The notes under the pieces: generated by a model
Database searches by the model: none
Told to the model about the DNA's origin: nothing
The model's input: only the letters and a program-made list of their open reading frames with translations
Origin: Smittia aterrima
Lineage: Eukaryota > Arthropoda > Insecta > Diptera > Chironomidae
Direction of reading: 5' to 3'
DNA: 64,000 nucleotides
NCBI GenBank assembly: GCA_033063855.1
Contig: CP093831.1
Coordinates: 13,020,001-13,084,000, forward strand
Shown here: piece by piece, positions 1 to 11,264 of the stretch
Position numbering within the stretch: position 1 is the first letter of the stretch
How the letters are laid out: each line of letters begins with the position of its first letter
Program-made: the position numbers and the translations under genes

Positions 1-90
1 AACATTCAGAAGATTCACGCGCTTGTTGAGGCTTACATCAAGAAGGTCCGCTACAAAAGAAAATCAGGAAATGCCGCCATCTCTCTTTAA
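1..90 (+). CDS. 3' end of an unrecognised protein gene (partial)
   Basis: The frame is open from the first base of the window and ends at TAA (88-90), giving 29 residues of a basic C-terminus (ending GNAAISL). An AATAAA at 193-198 about 100 bases downstream fits a polyadenylation signal on this strand. The fragment is too short to place in a family and nothing in it is diagnostic. It could also be a chance open frame. The rest of the gene lies to the left of the window. Confidence 0.45.
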   Translation, partial: NIQKIHALVEAYIKKVRYKRKSGNAAISL

Positions 91-600
91 ATCTGTATCG
101 TTTTTCTTGTAAGATAAAACCAATTAATTCATTAATGAACACGAAAATTTCTACCCTCGAAAGCATCGCGTCGCTTCGAAAGACAACGGACGAATAAATA
201 AACTGGAGATTCGCGCGTAATGAAAGGAAAATGTCAAGTTTTCTTGGTGGAATTGTAGAATATTTTAATGATAAGAGAATTTAATTAACTTCTTGATATC
301 TCCGACGATGCTTAGACTTTTAAATCGCGTCTGAAAGTGAGAGAATAAAACGAAAGAGAAAAATAATTGTAAAAGTCTTTATTTCTATGACTTACATTTT
401 ATTCAGATTGTGATTCACTCGTAAGCAGGTTCGATGACATTGACTGAAGATAATACAAAATATCACGTGTACGATTTGAATGTAATAATTCGCGATCGGA
501 ATTTCGCTGATGGACGAAACTTGTAGCGGCTACAAATCTCTTCCTGCTCCGTCTCGTTGAAGCCGACTCTGCGTATTGGCCATGCAAAATTTTTCATATT
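91..600. other. Intergenic; 3' flanks of two convergent transcripts
   Basis: No coding exon is supported here. AATAAA at 193-198 (+) may end the left-hand gene. AATAAA on the minus strand (TTTATT at 378-383) may end the phospholipase A2 transcript. The short minus-strand frame at 399-587 is basic and serine-rich with no family signature. It probably lies in the phospholipase 3' untranslated region. Confidence 0.5.
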
Positions 601-2329
601 TCAACAATTATTCGACAAAATATTTTTCTTTTCTGGTGGCGATTCATCATCGTCTTCGCTATGACTAGAAGGACAGATTGAATGAGTAATGAACGAAGTC
701 CCACAGGCTCATTTGATCATGTAATGAGATATTTTTCCCCAACTCCCGATGAAGGATCGTAAAGTATCGACCTCGTAACGATGAAGAAATTTCCCAAGCT
801 TCGCATTGGTCTGAATATAAAGTTTTGTACGAAAGCTTGGAAAAGAATTTGGAGTGATTCTCCATCGATTCCACGTGCTGTCTGAGGTCCTTCGTCAATT
901 CGTGCTTCCGCAGTTATCAAGTTTTCTGAATAGTCTTCGCGGTTCTCTTGATAGATATATCGCTTAACTGGATAATACACCAAAGGACACGTTTTGCTGT
1001 TTTAAAGAAATCTTTCTTGAATAACACGATCGACAAGACTTTACGATTGAACCACCACCAAGAAGATTAGATTTCCTAAAGAAGTAATCAACTTACATCT
1101 GAAGTGGTGAACAAGGTCGTCGCGAGTCAAAACATGTTACTTGTATTGCATTGAAGAAAGCCGCTCCGAGCGTATTGGCAATTTCCGTATTCAAGTCGTT
1201 TAAGCATTTCCGAAACTTTTCATCGCAATCTAAAAGAAAATTGTTTGCGTAATTCTGCGGAATGATTGCGAATAATCAATCGAACGAACCACAATGTAAT
1301 CTTGTGAAGACTCCATGATTACAAATCGATTTGAGGCATTCGCCAGGCGCGATTTGTGGATAACAGTTGTCATGAGCTCTACAATAGATTAAGTCTTAAT
1401 TCGCCTTCAGTTTCACATTTTATTTTATCACCTGCAGCATTTGTCTTCATCTGAAACGAACGAAAGATTCAAAATGAAAATGAAGAGAAGATTAATGAAC
1501 AGAAGTTAACACAACTTACCGGCATGTCGTCCAAGTTCGGAATAATTTCTCGCAAGGCTACCTAAGCGACAACAAGACAAATAAATAAACGGTGTTAAGA
1601 ACATCTTTACTTGATGATTAATGTCATACATCGCACTTGATTTGCACGCGTGCTCAAACTGAATAAATTGTGCAAATATTATTATTTTCTTGAAGTGGCG
1701 AGTAACGAAGGTTTTAAAAATTATTGTTGAGCAAATTGCCTTGAAATTATATTAGAAATAATTGAAGTATCTACCTGGCCCACACCACAAAGTCCCTGCA
1801 AGTATCAATCAAATAAGTCAATAATTCAAGATTCGCGTTCATTGACAAGCTCACCTGGATAGATCTACAGAAAGTTCATTGACGGCGTGGAGCGATAAAG
1901 TCATTTAAGTTTATCAATTTTTTTTTGAAAAATCATTCAAATCAACTTACGAAACTTAGTCCACCTGAAAATGAATCGCTGATTAATGATAAAATATTCA
2001 AACTTGAAAATCAAAGAGAACGTGACGCGCGAGAAAGAAAGCCCACCTTGAATTTCGCCTGAGAGCTGACTCCCTTCAAAGCAAACCTTCTCCAATGTTG
2101 AAATTGTTTCCTCAGGCACAAGACGAATCTTCAAAGGGTCGGACTTTAGAACAGTTGCTTGAATATCTCCTCGGTCCGTGTGGAGCCGACAATATGGCTT
2201 CCGAGAATTCAGCTCAATCATTTTATTCATCTTCACATCGGAAACAAATAGTGCGGAGTCAACAATCGACGACAAGAGCGTCAGCTGTGCGATTCCCACG
2301 ATAAGGAGATTTACTCTTAAATGAAACAT
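601..2329 (-). CDS. Secreted group III-type phospholipase A2
   Basis: Secreted phospholipase A2 of the bee-venom/group III type. The family hydrolyses the sn-2 acyl bond of phospholipids with Ca2+. Exons (5' to 3'): 2329-2047, 1964-1951, 1864-1855, 1795-1775, 1561-1520, 1450-1432, 1378-1290, 1229-1097, 996-772, 664-601, about 299 residues. An N-terminal hydrophobic stretch (MFHLRVNLLIVGIAQLTLLS) is a signal peptide, followed by a cysteine-containing pro-region to about residue 95. The Ca2+ loop IYPGTLWCGPG is at about 100-110 and the catalytic CCRAHDNC at about 129-136 (His133-Asp134). Many further cysteines follow. The motif is assembled from exons of 14, 10, 21, 42, 19 and 89 bases, and the conserved protein motif confirms these joins. 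The last two exons (from 996 on) rest only on splice phase and an open frame, so the C-terminus (acidic, ending LSNNC) is less certain. No catalytic residue is missing. A toxin role is not implied, because insects carry several housekeeping members. Confidence 0.85.
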
Positions 2330-4497
2330 TCTTTAAAGATCGAGGACGTTAACCTGAAAGCAAAGAGAGACAAAAAGAGATAAATCATTTCCGAGTTGTC
2401 GTAACAAACAAGAATTCAATTATATTTTACAGTTGAAAACCTTAACCTTCACCATCGAGGAGAAAAGAAAATACGCGACGAAGAAACATGAAGCGTAGAG
2501 TGCAACAACTGATGTGTCTATAAGCTTCAAATTGATTTAAGGAAGACGATGCTGACAATGACAAACGAAACATTTTTTATATTTAACCGACACAAACATT
2601 AAGTTTGACAATGAGCCATCGTCGTATATCAGTTGATTGTGAAACGTTGAGAATTCCACGTTAATTGAAAAGTCAGGCGTTTGCACAACAAAGTTTTATA
2701 AAAGAAACTTCACAAAAGCTCATCTGCTCGAAACTTCACTTTCTAAGAATTAATCTTACATCCGATGCGGTTTTGCAATTTTATTGAAGAAAACCGAGAA
2801 AACTTGACTCGTTATTTATAGCGAAACTTTGTGTCTGAACGAGTGAACATAAATCACAATCTTCTCTAATAGAATCATCATTGTAAATGACATAGCAACT
2901 CGAGTCGTCTAAAGAATTATTTCGTATCACAAAACAAATCGGGCGCATCACAGACACGTAAGTTAATCACAACGAAAGCAATTTAAGTTAATTCGATTGA
3001 TTCCACTAATTATGGTTCAAGGTTGATGGGAGCTATGCTATAATCTCAATAATTCTTCGACATCGTTTAGTAAAAGTTCTTGATTGCACGTAGTAAGTTC
3101 AAAGTCCTTTTCATCTCGTCGCGTATTGCTAATTGATATCCTTAATGTCTTTTTAATTGATTCGGCAACTTTCAGAGAATTAATTTGTCTCGCGAGGTGA
3201 TTGAATTGATAGAAAGCACTTAACAATGTCTGTCGACGATAAGCTCAACGCACTTTATTACTTTTTGGGATGAGTTCAATTACACAAAGATCATTTGCGG
3301 TTTTCCTTTCACTAACTCTGCTCGCGATTTTTACGCTGCTTCGAACGACTGCAAATCATCAACTGACGTTGTAGGTCTGAAGATGAGCTCGAGACAGAAA
3401 AGTTTATCATTTCATTCTCTCGACTTTTTACTTCAATAATTTCATGAGCGAGATGTTTGAAGATGAGAAGATATCTTGCATTTTAAGCTTACAGAGAAAA
3501 AACTTTTTGAGTGTCTCGTGTGTTTATGATTTTTCAAGTTCAAAGGCGAAGCTTTTTCCTTGAGATCCGTTCGGTAAAAGCATTTTTTTGTTTCGGCTGT
3601 GGCAGTAAATCAACATCTCTAAACGGCATTTCAGGTTTTTTATGATGTTTTTTATTTAAGTAAATAACCGTTATCGAAACTGTTAACGCAAACTTGTTTT
3701 GACGATCAATGTCAAACATTGAAGATGATAGTCGCCTGCATTGATAAAATTCAAATTTATTTGAAAAGAAGATTCACTCTCGATACAATTTAGATGAGAA
3801 AGCTTATCTCGGAGTATTGAAACTTTTCTCAATAACAATTATCAAGTTGATTAGAGAATCTAATCAACTCCGATGCACTTTGTCGAATTGGTCTATCTCA
3901 AGGCTTCTTAATCATTTAACACGAAAACTTTACATTTTAATCAAAATTCAAGGTACATCGTCAAGCTGTTTCTGTTATTTCTTAAGTGACTTGATAAACA
4001 AAGTTTTGATGATAAGAGTTGAGTTTAAAGACGTTGTTTGTGATTCAGGAAGTCGAAGAAATTAATTTAATGCTTTTTCTTCAAAAGTTCTTCTCATTCG
4101 AAATGAAAGCAAAACTTTTCTTCAAATGAAAACTTTATAAAGACTCATAATCTCTTCCAATTCCCAAATCGATAAAGATAATCTCAAAAAAAGTCAATTG
4201 ACAATTGAGTGAGATATAATTTTTATTTTGCTGATAAAATGATGAAATGATAGATGAAAATATGAAATTTTCTGAAGCCAACGAGTGCAGGTTAATAAAA
4301 ACAAGATTGATAGGTGCGTTCACACATCGTAATAACAATCTCTACATGACAGAGTAAAAATGAATGTGTCCGATGAAACAGCAAGCGAACAGAATGATTA
4401 GATATCGCCACACAACCTCAAAGCTTCACATTCTCTCTAGAGCTCAGTAATCGTTTGACTCGCTTAAAGACAACACTTCTCGTTGAGTTACAGAAAA
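2330..4497. other. Intergenic region between phospholipase A2 and UGT
   Basis: About 2.2 kb between the divergent starts of the phospholipase A2 (-) and UGT (+) genes. Open frames at 3038-3226, 3817-4065 and 4135-4338 are short, low-complexity and without motifs. I see no exon, tRNA or repeat. Promoters of both genes should lie here, but I recognised no specific site. Confidence 0.5.
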
Positions 4498-6249
4498 ATG
4501 AATATCGTGACCTTGAGTTTAATTTTGTTTACTGTCGCGAATGTCGGGAGCGCCTCAAGAATTTTGTTCTTATTCCCGAGTCCAAGTAAATCTCATCTGA
4601 TCGTAGTTAAAGGATTGTCAACGACACTTGCTGAACGAGGCCATGACGTTACCGTTGTCAGCCCGTTTCCACTTGAAAAACCAATAAAGAATTATCGAGA
4701 TATCAAAGTCGAAATTCCTCAAGATATGCTCGACCTCTCAAGTTCGATGGTTAAAGAGCCGAATGCAAATATTCTTACGTTGTTCCCACGTTTAATGAAG
4801 AATCTTTTCGAGATGGGCAATGGCATGCTGCAAATGGATGAGTTCAAAAAAGTAATGAATGAAGAAAAGTTTGACCTTGTTGTCATTGGAATGTTTTTCA
4901 ATAATTTTTTGCTTGGCGTCGGTGATCATTTCAAATGCCCAACAATTATGTTGTCTTCAGCTGGGGCGATGACCTTTACAAATTTACTTGTGGGCAATCC
5001 GCTGTCTGTGGAAGCAGTTAAACATCACATGTCAAATTCAAAAATTGAGACGTTTTCTGATCGTTTGAAAAACTTTTTATTGCACGGTGGAGATTACTTG
5101 ATGCTCGCTTATATGAATTATAAACAGAGGATTAACTACGAGTGAGTCAGAGAGAAGTTACTTGTTTGATTTTACTTACAACGAAACCGGTTTTAGCTTG
5201 AACTTCCCATCTGATCGCTACATTTCCTTCGACGAAGCAACCAAGAATTTGTCGTTGGTTTTTGTGAACAGTCACTTCAGCCAAAGCGGCGTTCGCCCGA
5301 ACGTCCCAGCAATGATCGAAGTGGGAGGAATTCAGATTAAACCAACTGTCGATAAGTTACCAGACGTGAGTGCTTAAATCAAAGATTCATTTTAACTTTT
5401 CGTAATGAAAGAGTTTTCAGAAAATTCAAGCTTGGATCGATGGCGCTTCGTCCGACGGAGTAATTTTCTTTAGCATGGGATCGAACGCGAAGTCAACTTA
5501 TTTGCCTCGTCATAAAGTTGATATTCTTCTCTCAGTCTTTTCGAAGCTCAAACAACGTGTTATCATGAAATGGGAATCTGATGAGTTGAAAGGAAAGCCA
5601 GCAAATGTTTTGATCAGCAAATGGATCCCTCAAGATGATTTACTCGCACAACCAAAAGTTAAACTTTTTATTTCACATTGTGGACTTGGAAGCGTGACTG
5701 AGTCAAAGTATCATGGAGTTCCGATTGTTGCAATGCCTCTTGGAATTGATCAAGTCTCAAACGCTGATAGTATCGTAGATGAAGGATGGGCAGAGAAAGT
5801 CGATTTCGAAAATCTCAACGAAAAAGATTTGATGAGTGCAATCAAAAAAGTTTTAGAAAATCCCAAGTGAGTTTCAAGTTTCAAAGTTTGCTTTAAAATT
5901 TTCGTCAAACGAGAAACCTCTTAAAATTTCCAGATATTCATCGCAAGCAAAAGAGTTTTCGGAACTTTTCCGAGATCGTCCACAAAACGCGAGAGAGACA
6001 GCAGTGTTTTGGACCGAGTACGTTATCAGACATCGAGGCGCAAAGCACTTGAGATTCCCTGGAGCCGATCTCAACTTCTTCCAAAGCAATTCGCTCGACG
6101 TTGTCTTTTTCCTGATAGCAATCGCTTATGTTGTACTTAAAACTTCTTATGCGTTGCTAAAGTTTGCAGCGAGAGCCATTTGCGGAATCGGAGGAAAGAC
6201 TAAAAACAAAAACAAAACTGAGAAGAATTCAAAGAAGAAAAATCGTTGA
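4498..6249 (+). CDS. UDP-glycosyltransferase (insect UGT family)
   Basis: Membrane-bound ER enzyme that transfers sugar from a UDP-sugar (usually UDP-glucose in insects) to small lipophilic molecules. Exons 4498-5141, 5197-5365, 5421-5866, 5934-6249 (introns 54-67 bases) give 524 residues, normal for the family. The N-terminus is a signal peptide (to about residue 19). His33 lies in the position of the usual catalytic histidine (SPSKSH). The UGT signature runs from WIPQDDLL (339) through FISHCGLGSVTE to the DQ pair (381-382), which binds the UDP-sugar. A single membrane span lies at about 475-492, followed by a lysine-rich cytosolic tail (KTKNKNKTEKNSKKKNR), as expected for a type I ER protein. 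ATG 4498 is chosen because it begins the signal peptide and no upstream in-frame ATG exists. AATAAA at 6264-6269 is close behind the stop. Subfamily and substrate cannot be read from sequence alone. Confidence 0.93.
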
Positions 6250-9200
6250 AAACATTTTTCCGAAATAAAGCTTTTATGTACTGAACGACAAGTTTAGCTA
6301 CAACTCAAACAAGATAGAAGTCAGTTTCGAGCTACTTTCGCCGTTTCTCTTTCTAAAGCATCCCACAGAAAAATCCATTCGTTCACTCTTCACCACCAAC
6401 AAGTTTTCTTTTCTTCTCAAAAATACGATTTGATAAGTTTGAGAGCCTCAAAACTTTAAACTTTATTTCGGTTAGAATATCGAATGACGCAGTGATAGCT
6501 AACAAGATTATTCCATTCCAGAGCTTTTAACGTCTGTAACATAAAATCGAAAATGTGTCATCAAGTTTTAATGAATTTTGTTTTATTAGTTTTTCTGTAC
6601 GTCTCTTTCATGATAAAAATGATTTGCTACCGAGAACTAAATGCTTTGAGGCGAAAGCTTCCTGTGGCTTCACACATCTGCAAATAATGTTCATGCAAGC
6701 AGACTTATGAGATGAGCTGTTATTATTATGTTGACTTAGAATTGAATTTCCCTGGACGATAATCTTCCTGTTGACGCTGAAAAAACGAGAGAGCAGAAGG
6801 AATTGTAACTTCAGACTTCTCACTCTTTGTCGTACAAAAATCAGCAAATCAAAGAGAAGATAAAATGAACATCTCTGATTCAATATTTGCTAAAAGCTTT
6901 TAATAATTTATCAATTTTCTCAGTCGTCGAATGTCTCGATTTATCCGCTCACCTTCTCTTCGTGAATTAGTCAAATAAAACTGAAAGCAAATCAACAGTT
7001 TGGTGTTTCCTGTCAGAATCAATATCAAACTAAACATATTCCCAAGGAGAAGTTGAAACATCAACAAGCTTGAATAATTGAATAACATTATGATTTGATT
7101 ATTGTTAGAGCTCGTAATAAAGCTCAAATCGATGTAATTTATTGGCATTTCACTCCGGCCCTAACGGCAAACTTTTTTTTAGGGCTTAGAAGGTTTGGGA
7201 AAATTTAATATTGACAAGGAATGTTGATAAGAAGAGTGAGGAAGGACAGAAATTTTAAAGAAGGCAAATTGGAAGAAAAAAAAGTCGTGGAGATATTACA
7301 AGCTTTAAAAAAATCTTCGTATGTGCTTGTTATCAATTATCGTGTCTTTTACAGATTGTTGAACATGGGGGACGATGACATGTAGAAACCAGTCGCAAAT
7401 TTATTGAGAGACCCGTTAAATTATTTTATGGTAAAGACTGTAGTCAGATTCAATCCCTAAATTTATTTTCATATTTTTTATTAAAAAGAGAAATTTTCTT
7501 AATTGTGAAACATTCCAGTCTGTATACCTGAAAAATTATTAAAAGCAAAGTGGGTTATCGTTACCGTGGCAAATATCTTGGCAATTTTCTATTCTTTTTC
7601 CTCTGCTAATTATAAAGGTCAAAATGAAGCTTTAAAATTTTGTGATTCGGAAAATGTGGAGTAGGAAAATCAGATTAATTATTACTTGGCAATTATTGAC
7701 TCATTATGCGAGTTGTAATATTTTTGATAACTTCGTTATCACTTTATGCTCCACTGATAACAAATTTAATACAAATAATGAAGTGACTGTAGGAGTAGAT
7801 TTAAACATCTTATAATTGACGGAAACGAAGTTGTCCTTTAGGTGTCTTCATTTTTTAAGCAGGTTTTAGATTTATTACGCAGCTGGACAAGATGGATCTA
7901 GATCATTAATTCCATCTTATTTCCGTGATGGGGTTTCGGTTTTAGTCCTTCTAGTCTATGATGGTTGAAACTTGAGACTTACCGCAATCGAGATGTAATG
8001 AAAGTGGAAATAAAATGTATTTGCCAAACAATCAAAGGACCGTAGATCGAGAAGTCGGAGAAACTTTTGCAAAACTTCATCAAGCCCTTTTTGTTGAAAC
8101 GTCATCGACATTAAATGTTATTGTTACGGAGGCTTTTGAGATGCTTGTCAAGATAGTCTTGGAAGAAAACGATTTTGACGATAACAATGAAATGGTGAGA
8201 TCAGGAATCAGACTTGAACAGGAGACAGATGAAACATCAAATGGCAAAAATCTTTCAAAACAAAAAGTTGTCAAGAATTTATGCTAAATTCAAGCACACG
8301 CTTCATAATAAAAGTGAAAGTCAGCAAATCATTGAATGATTTATATTCATAAGCTCTTTCGACTTCTTCAGCACTTTATATTACTTCTAGAAGCTTCATT
8401 GAAATAAACATAAATCGACTTTGTTTTTAAACATCAAAGAATTCTCGTGAAATCTTCTTCGCTTTTCATTCGAAAGTTTATTGAAAAATCAAAAGTAATT
8501 TTTGTTTGTAAACATTCTACTGAAGCAAGAAAATAAATTAATCTCTTGAAAATTTGAGAAATTTGAAACTTTTTTCTAAGAGCTTTTTGTTCTTACAACA
8601 AACCGAAAAAGCTTTTGTGTCGGCGGAACAAGAAAGAAATGAAGAAGAAGAATGTTCTGCAATCTGCCGCAAGTCTAAGAAGTTTTAAGACGATTCAGAT
8701 AACAAAAAATATTACAATTTACTCGCGAAATTATCAAAGCTTTTATTGAGCTTTTGAAGCATCGACTCTCACTTAGAAAGATCTCTCATTCGCTCTCAGA
8801 GAAAAAGTTTTAGAATTATTTGAGCGAGAGTGAAAGCTCCTCGAGAGTCCAGTTTCTTTTCTTTCGTCAATGAAATAAGCTGCGAAAATTTCGTGAATCA
8901 GAGTTCAAGAATTTATAATTTAATTTTCCCTTCTTTTCAATTTCATAAAAAATTCTTTTTTCTTCAAAACAAAAATATTTTGATTATTCCCTTCAGCATT
9001 TTCTGTTTCAAGGGATTTGACAAAACAAAATGAGTCCTGACGAGTCACTTCTTTAACAATAAATCTGCTGTCTAATGATTTTGAGTCTAGCGGCCGAAAT
9101 ATGACCATTTGTGACAGATTACTTTGCAATTTATTGTCTAAGGAAGGAATTTGGAAACTTTTCGATTGAATTTCTTTTCTTGTACTAACGATGAGAAAGG

Positions 9201-11264
9201 AAGTAAAAGTTAAAGGAGGAAAAGTTTTAATCGAACAGGCAACCAAAACTTTAGGATGATTACGGACATGAGAGAGAAACTTACGCATCAGATTTTCACT
9301 TCAAGAGTCAACAAGCGCAATTTTTCGAGGAATTCTCTGAGAAAAGTAGGGCAACTTCATTTGTCATCACCGTGACTGCATTTGACGAGCTTTTCTCACT
9401 TGAAAGGTCAGAGGAGAACCTTGATTCAAATATTACGTTGACGAGTTTACTTGTTGCTCTCAGTTGAATCATAAAATTGCACGGATCACTTCTCTGAATA
9501 ATTCAAACACTCTTCAAAAGCAACGAGATGAAGATTGTTTGTAAACTCTTTTCAGGGCAAACAATAAACCTGAATTTATGAAAGAATCATTTAATTTAAA
9601 TTTATGTTTACACCCAATTCGTGCAGCAGAATGAATCAAGCAGATAACTTACAGGCATAAATTATTTTGATTGCCACATAGGGAAATTAAATGGAGAGAA
9701 TGGGTCTAGTTATTGCGAAACAATTTGTTGCAACCAAAGCTTTCGCAGCTGGAAATTTGATTATTTCAATCGATAAGATGCTTGCCAAGTCTTCATGACC
9801 ATTTTCCCAGCAGGAGTTGACGAAGGTGAAGAGTTTTGTAAACTTAATTCAAGTGGCGACAGAGTGGAAACTCAAGCAGATTCAAAGAAGCTGCAGTAGA
9901 AAGCATCGTGAAAAACTTTTTATGCTTCACTCAATTACTTGCAAAACCCTCTCGCTTTCATACTCAACCCGAGTGACTTCGAAGTTTACTTTGCAAAGAA
10001 GCTCCTTTTGCATAAAAGAAACTCTGAGTGTCCAAACGACTTCAAGTTAAGATATGCAACCAACATTCATCAAAAGACTGCACAAGGTTATGCAAAAGCT
10101 GAATGGAAGCAGCCGTCGGTGGTCTAGGAGATTCGTGTCCTTGTTAAGATAACGTGACATTCTGTTAAAAATTTTTGAATAAATTTCTTGAGCACGAAAC
10201 TCATCCGACGAATTCTTCAACAAAGAATTTTGATAACGCAATAAAGTTGATGTAGAAAACGATGCGGAGCTCAAAGAAAATTGGAAATGAAAGGTTCTTC
10301 CTTCCACCCTTTTATGAATGGTACGCTAAAAGAGCATTTACGTAAATGTTTGTTCATTCTCAGATATTAGTTTATTTATCTTGTTTCCCATTCTGTTTTG
10401 TCTTCAGATTTGTCTTTTGCTTATTCGAATTTACTGTCACTCGCTCAGAAACTTGCGAGGGGCCAACGTTTTATTGAGGAATTTCAACTCCCACGAAATG
10501 AAATTCTTAGCTTGGAAAAACTTATTTAACAAGGATTTACGTGGCTTGAATGTTTGCATGTGCCTTTACCATCGCAGGAATGTCTTAAGCTCTCTTTTGT
10601 ATATTGAGAGGCAAAATCTTGGTTTGTTTTCAACTCGAGTTGACACGACGACCGAAGAAAACGATTGTCAAAGGAGTCTTAGCATTCTTTCTCAGCATTC
10701 ATTTGTGGGAGACTAGAAATTCATTAACACAACACCATTCTTCTGTTCATTAGAAGCTTGCATCAAGTCGCAGAATCCTTTTGAAGCAGAAGAAGAGAAT
10801 CTGACATAAAAAAGTTTTTTCATTTAACATCGATAAGGGAAAACTTTCGAAGCTCCACGGAATCTTTTCAATTAAAGTCTTTCGCAACTGTCAGTTTCAA
10901 TTTGGAAAATTTCTTGAAGCTGCTTTTTTACAACAACGAGAAGTAGATTTAAAATGTTTTTCCGCAAGATGAGAATTGAGAACTCTTCTATCAAAGCTTT
11001 GATTTCAATTTAATTAGCAACCGCAAATCTGTCGAGAAAACGATTCCTGAAACTTTAAGCAGCTGAGATTGTTTACTCGTGAGTCGGACTAACAAATAAA
11101 TATTCTTTTTATTCCTTGTGTAGACATCTGCCATCTAATTAGCAATTAAGTACATTTAAACGATCTCGATAGACATTCAATAAAATTCTTTAAAGAAAAT
11201 AAATTCCGAATATCCACAGATGTCGATACTACGAACCACATTGTCTAACACAAACTTTGCGTTT
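6250..11264. other. 5 kb without a convincing gene
   Basis: AT-rich intergenic DNA between the UGT 3' end and the guanylyl cyclase 3' end. The best open frames are 8015-8287 (+, 90 residues, ATG start, acidic-hydrophilic, unrecognised) and 10381-10716 (+, TTG start). Neither has a motif or a splice partner that convinces me. Minus-strand TTTATT at 11108-11113 is a plausible AATAAA for the guanylyl cyclase transcript. No tRNA, transposon ends or tandem repeats were seen. Regulatory or non-coding RNA content cannot be excluded. Confidence 0.45.

Noticed and set aside
10381..10716. 111-codon plus-strand frame with a hydrophobic start
   Set aside because: It begins with TTG, has no signal-peptide cleavage context or conserved motif, and no splice partner was found.
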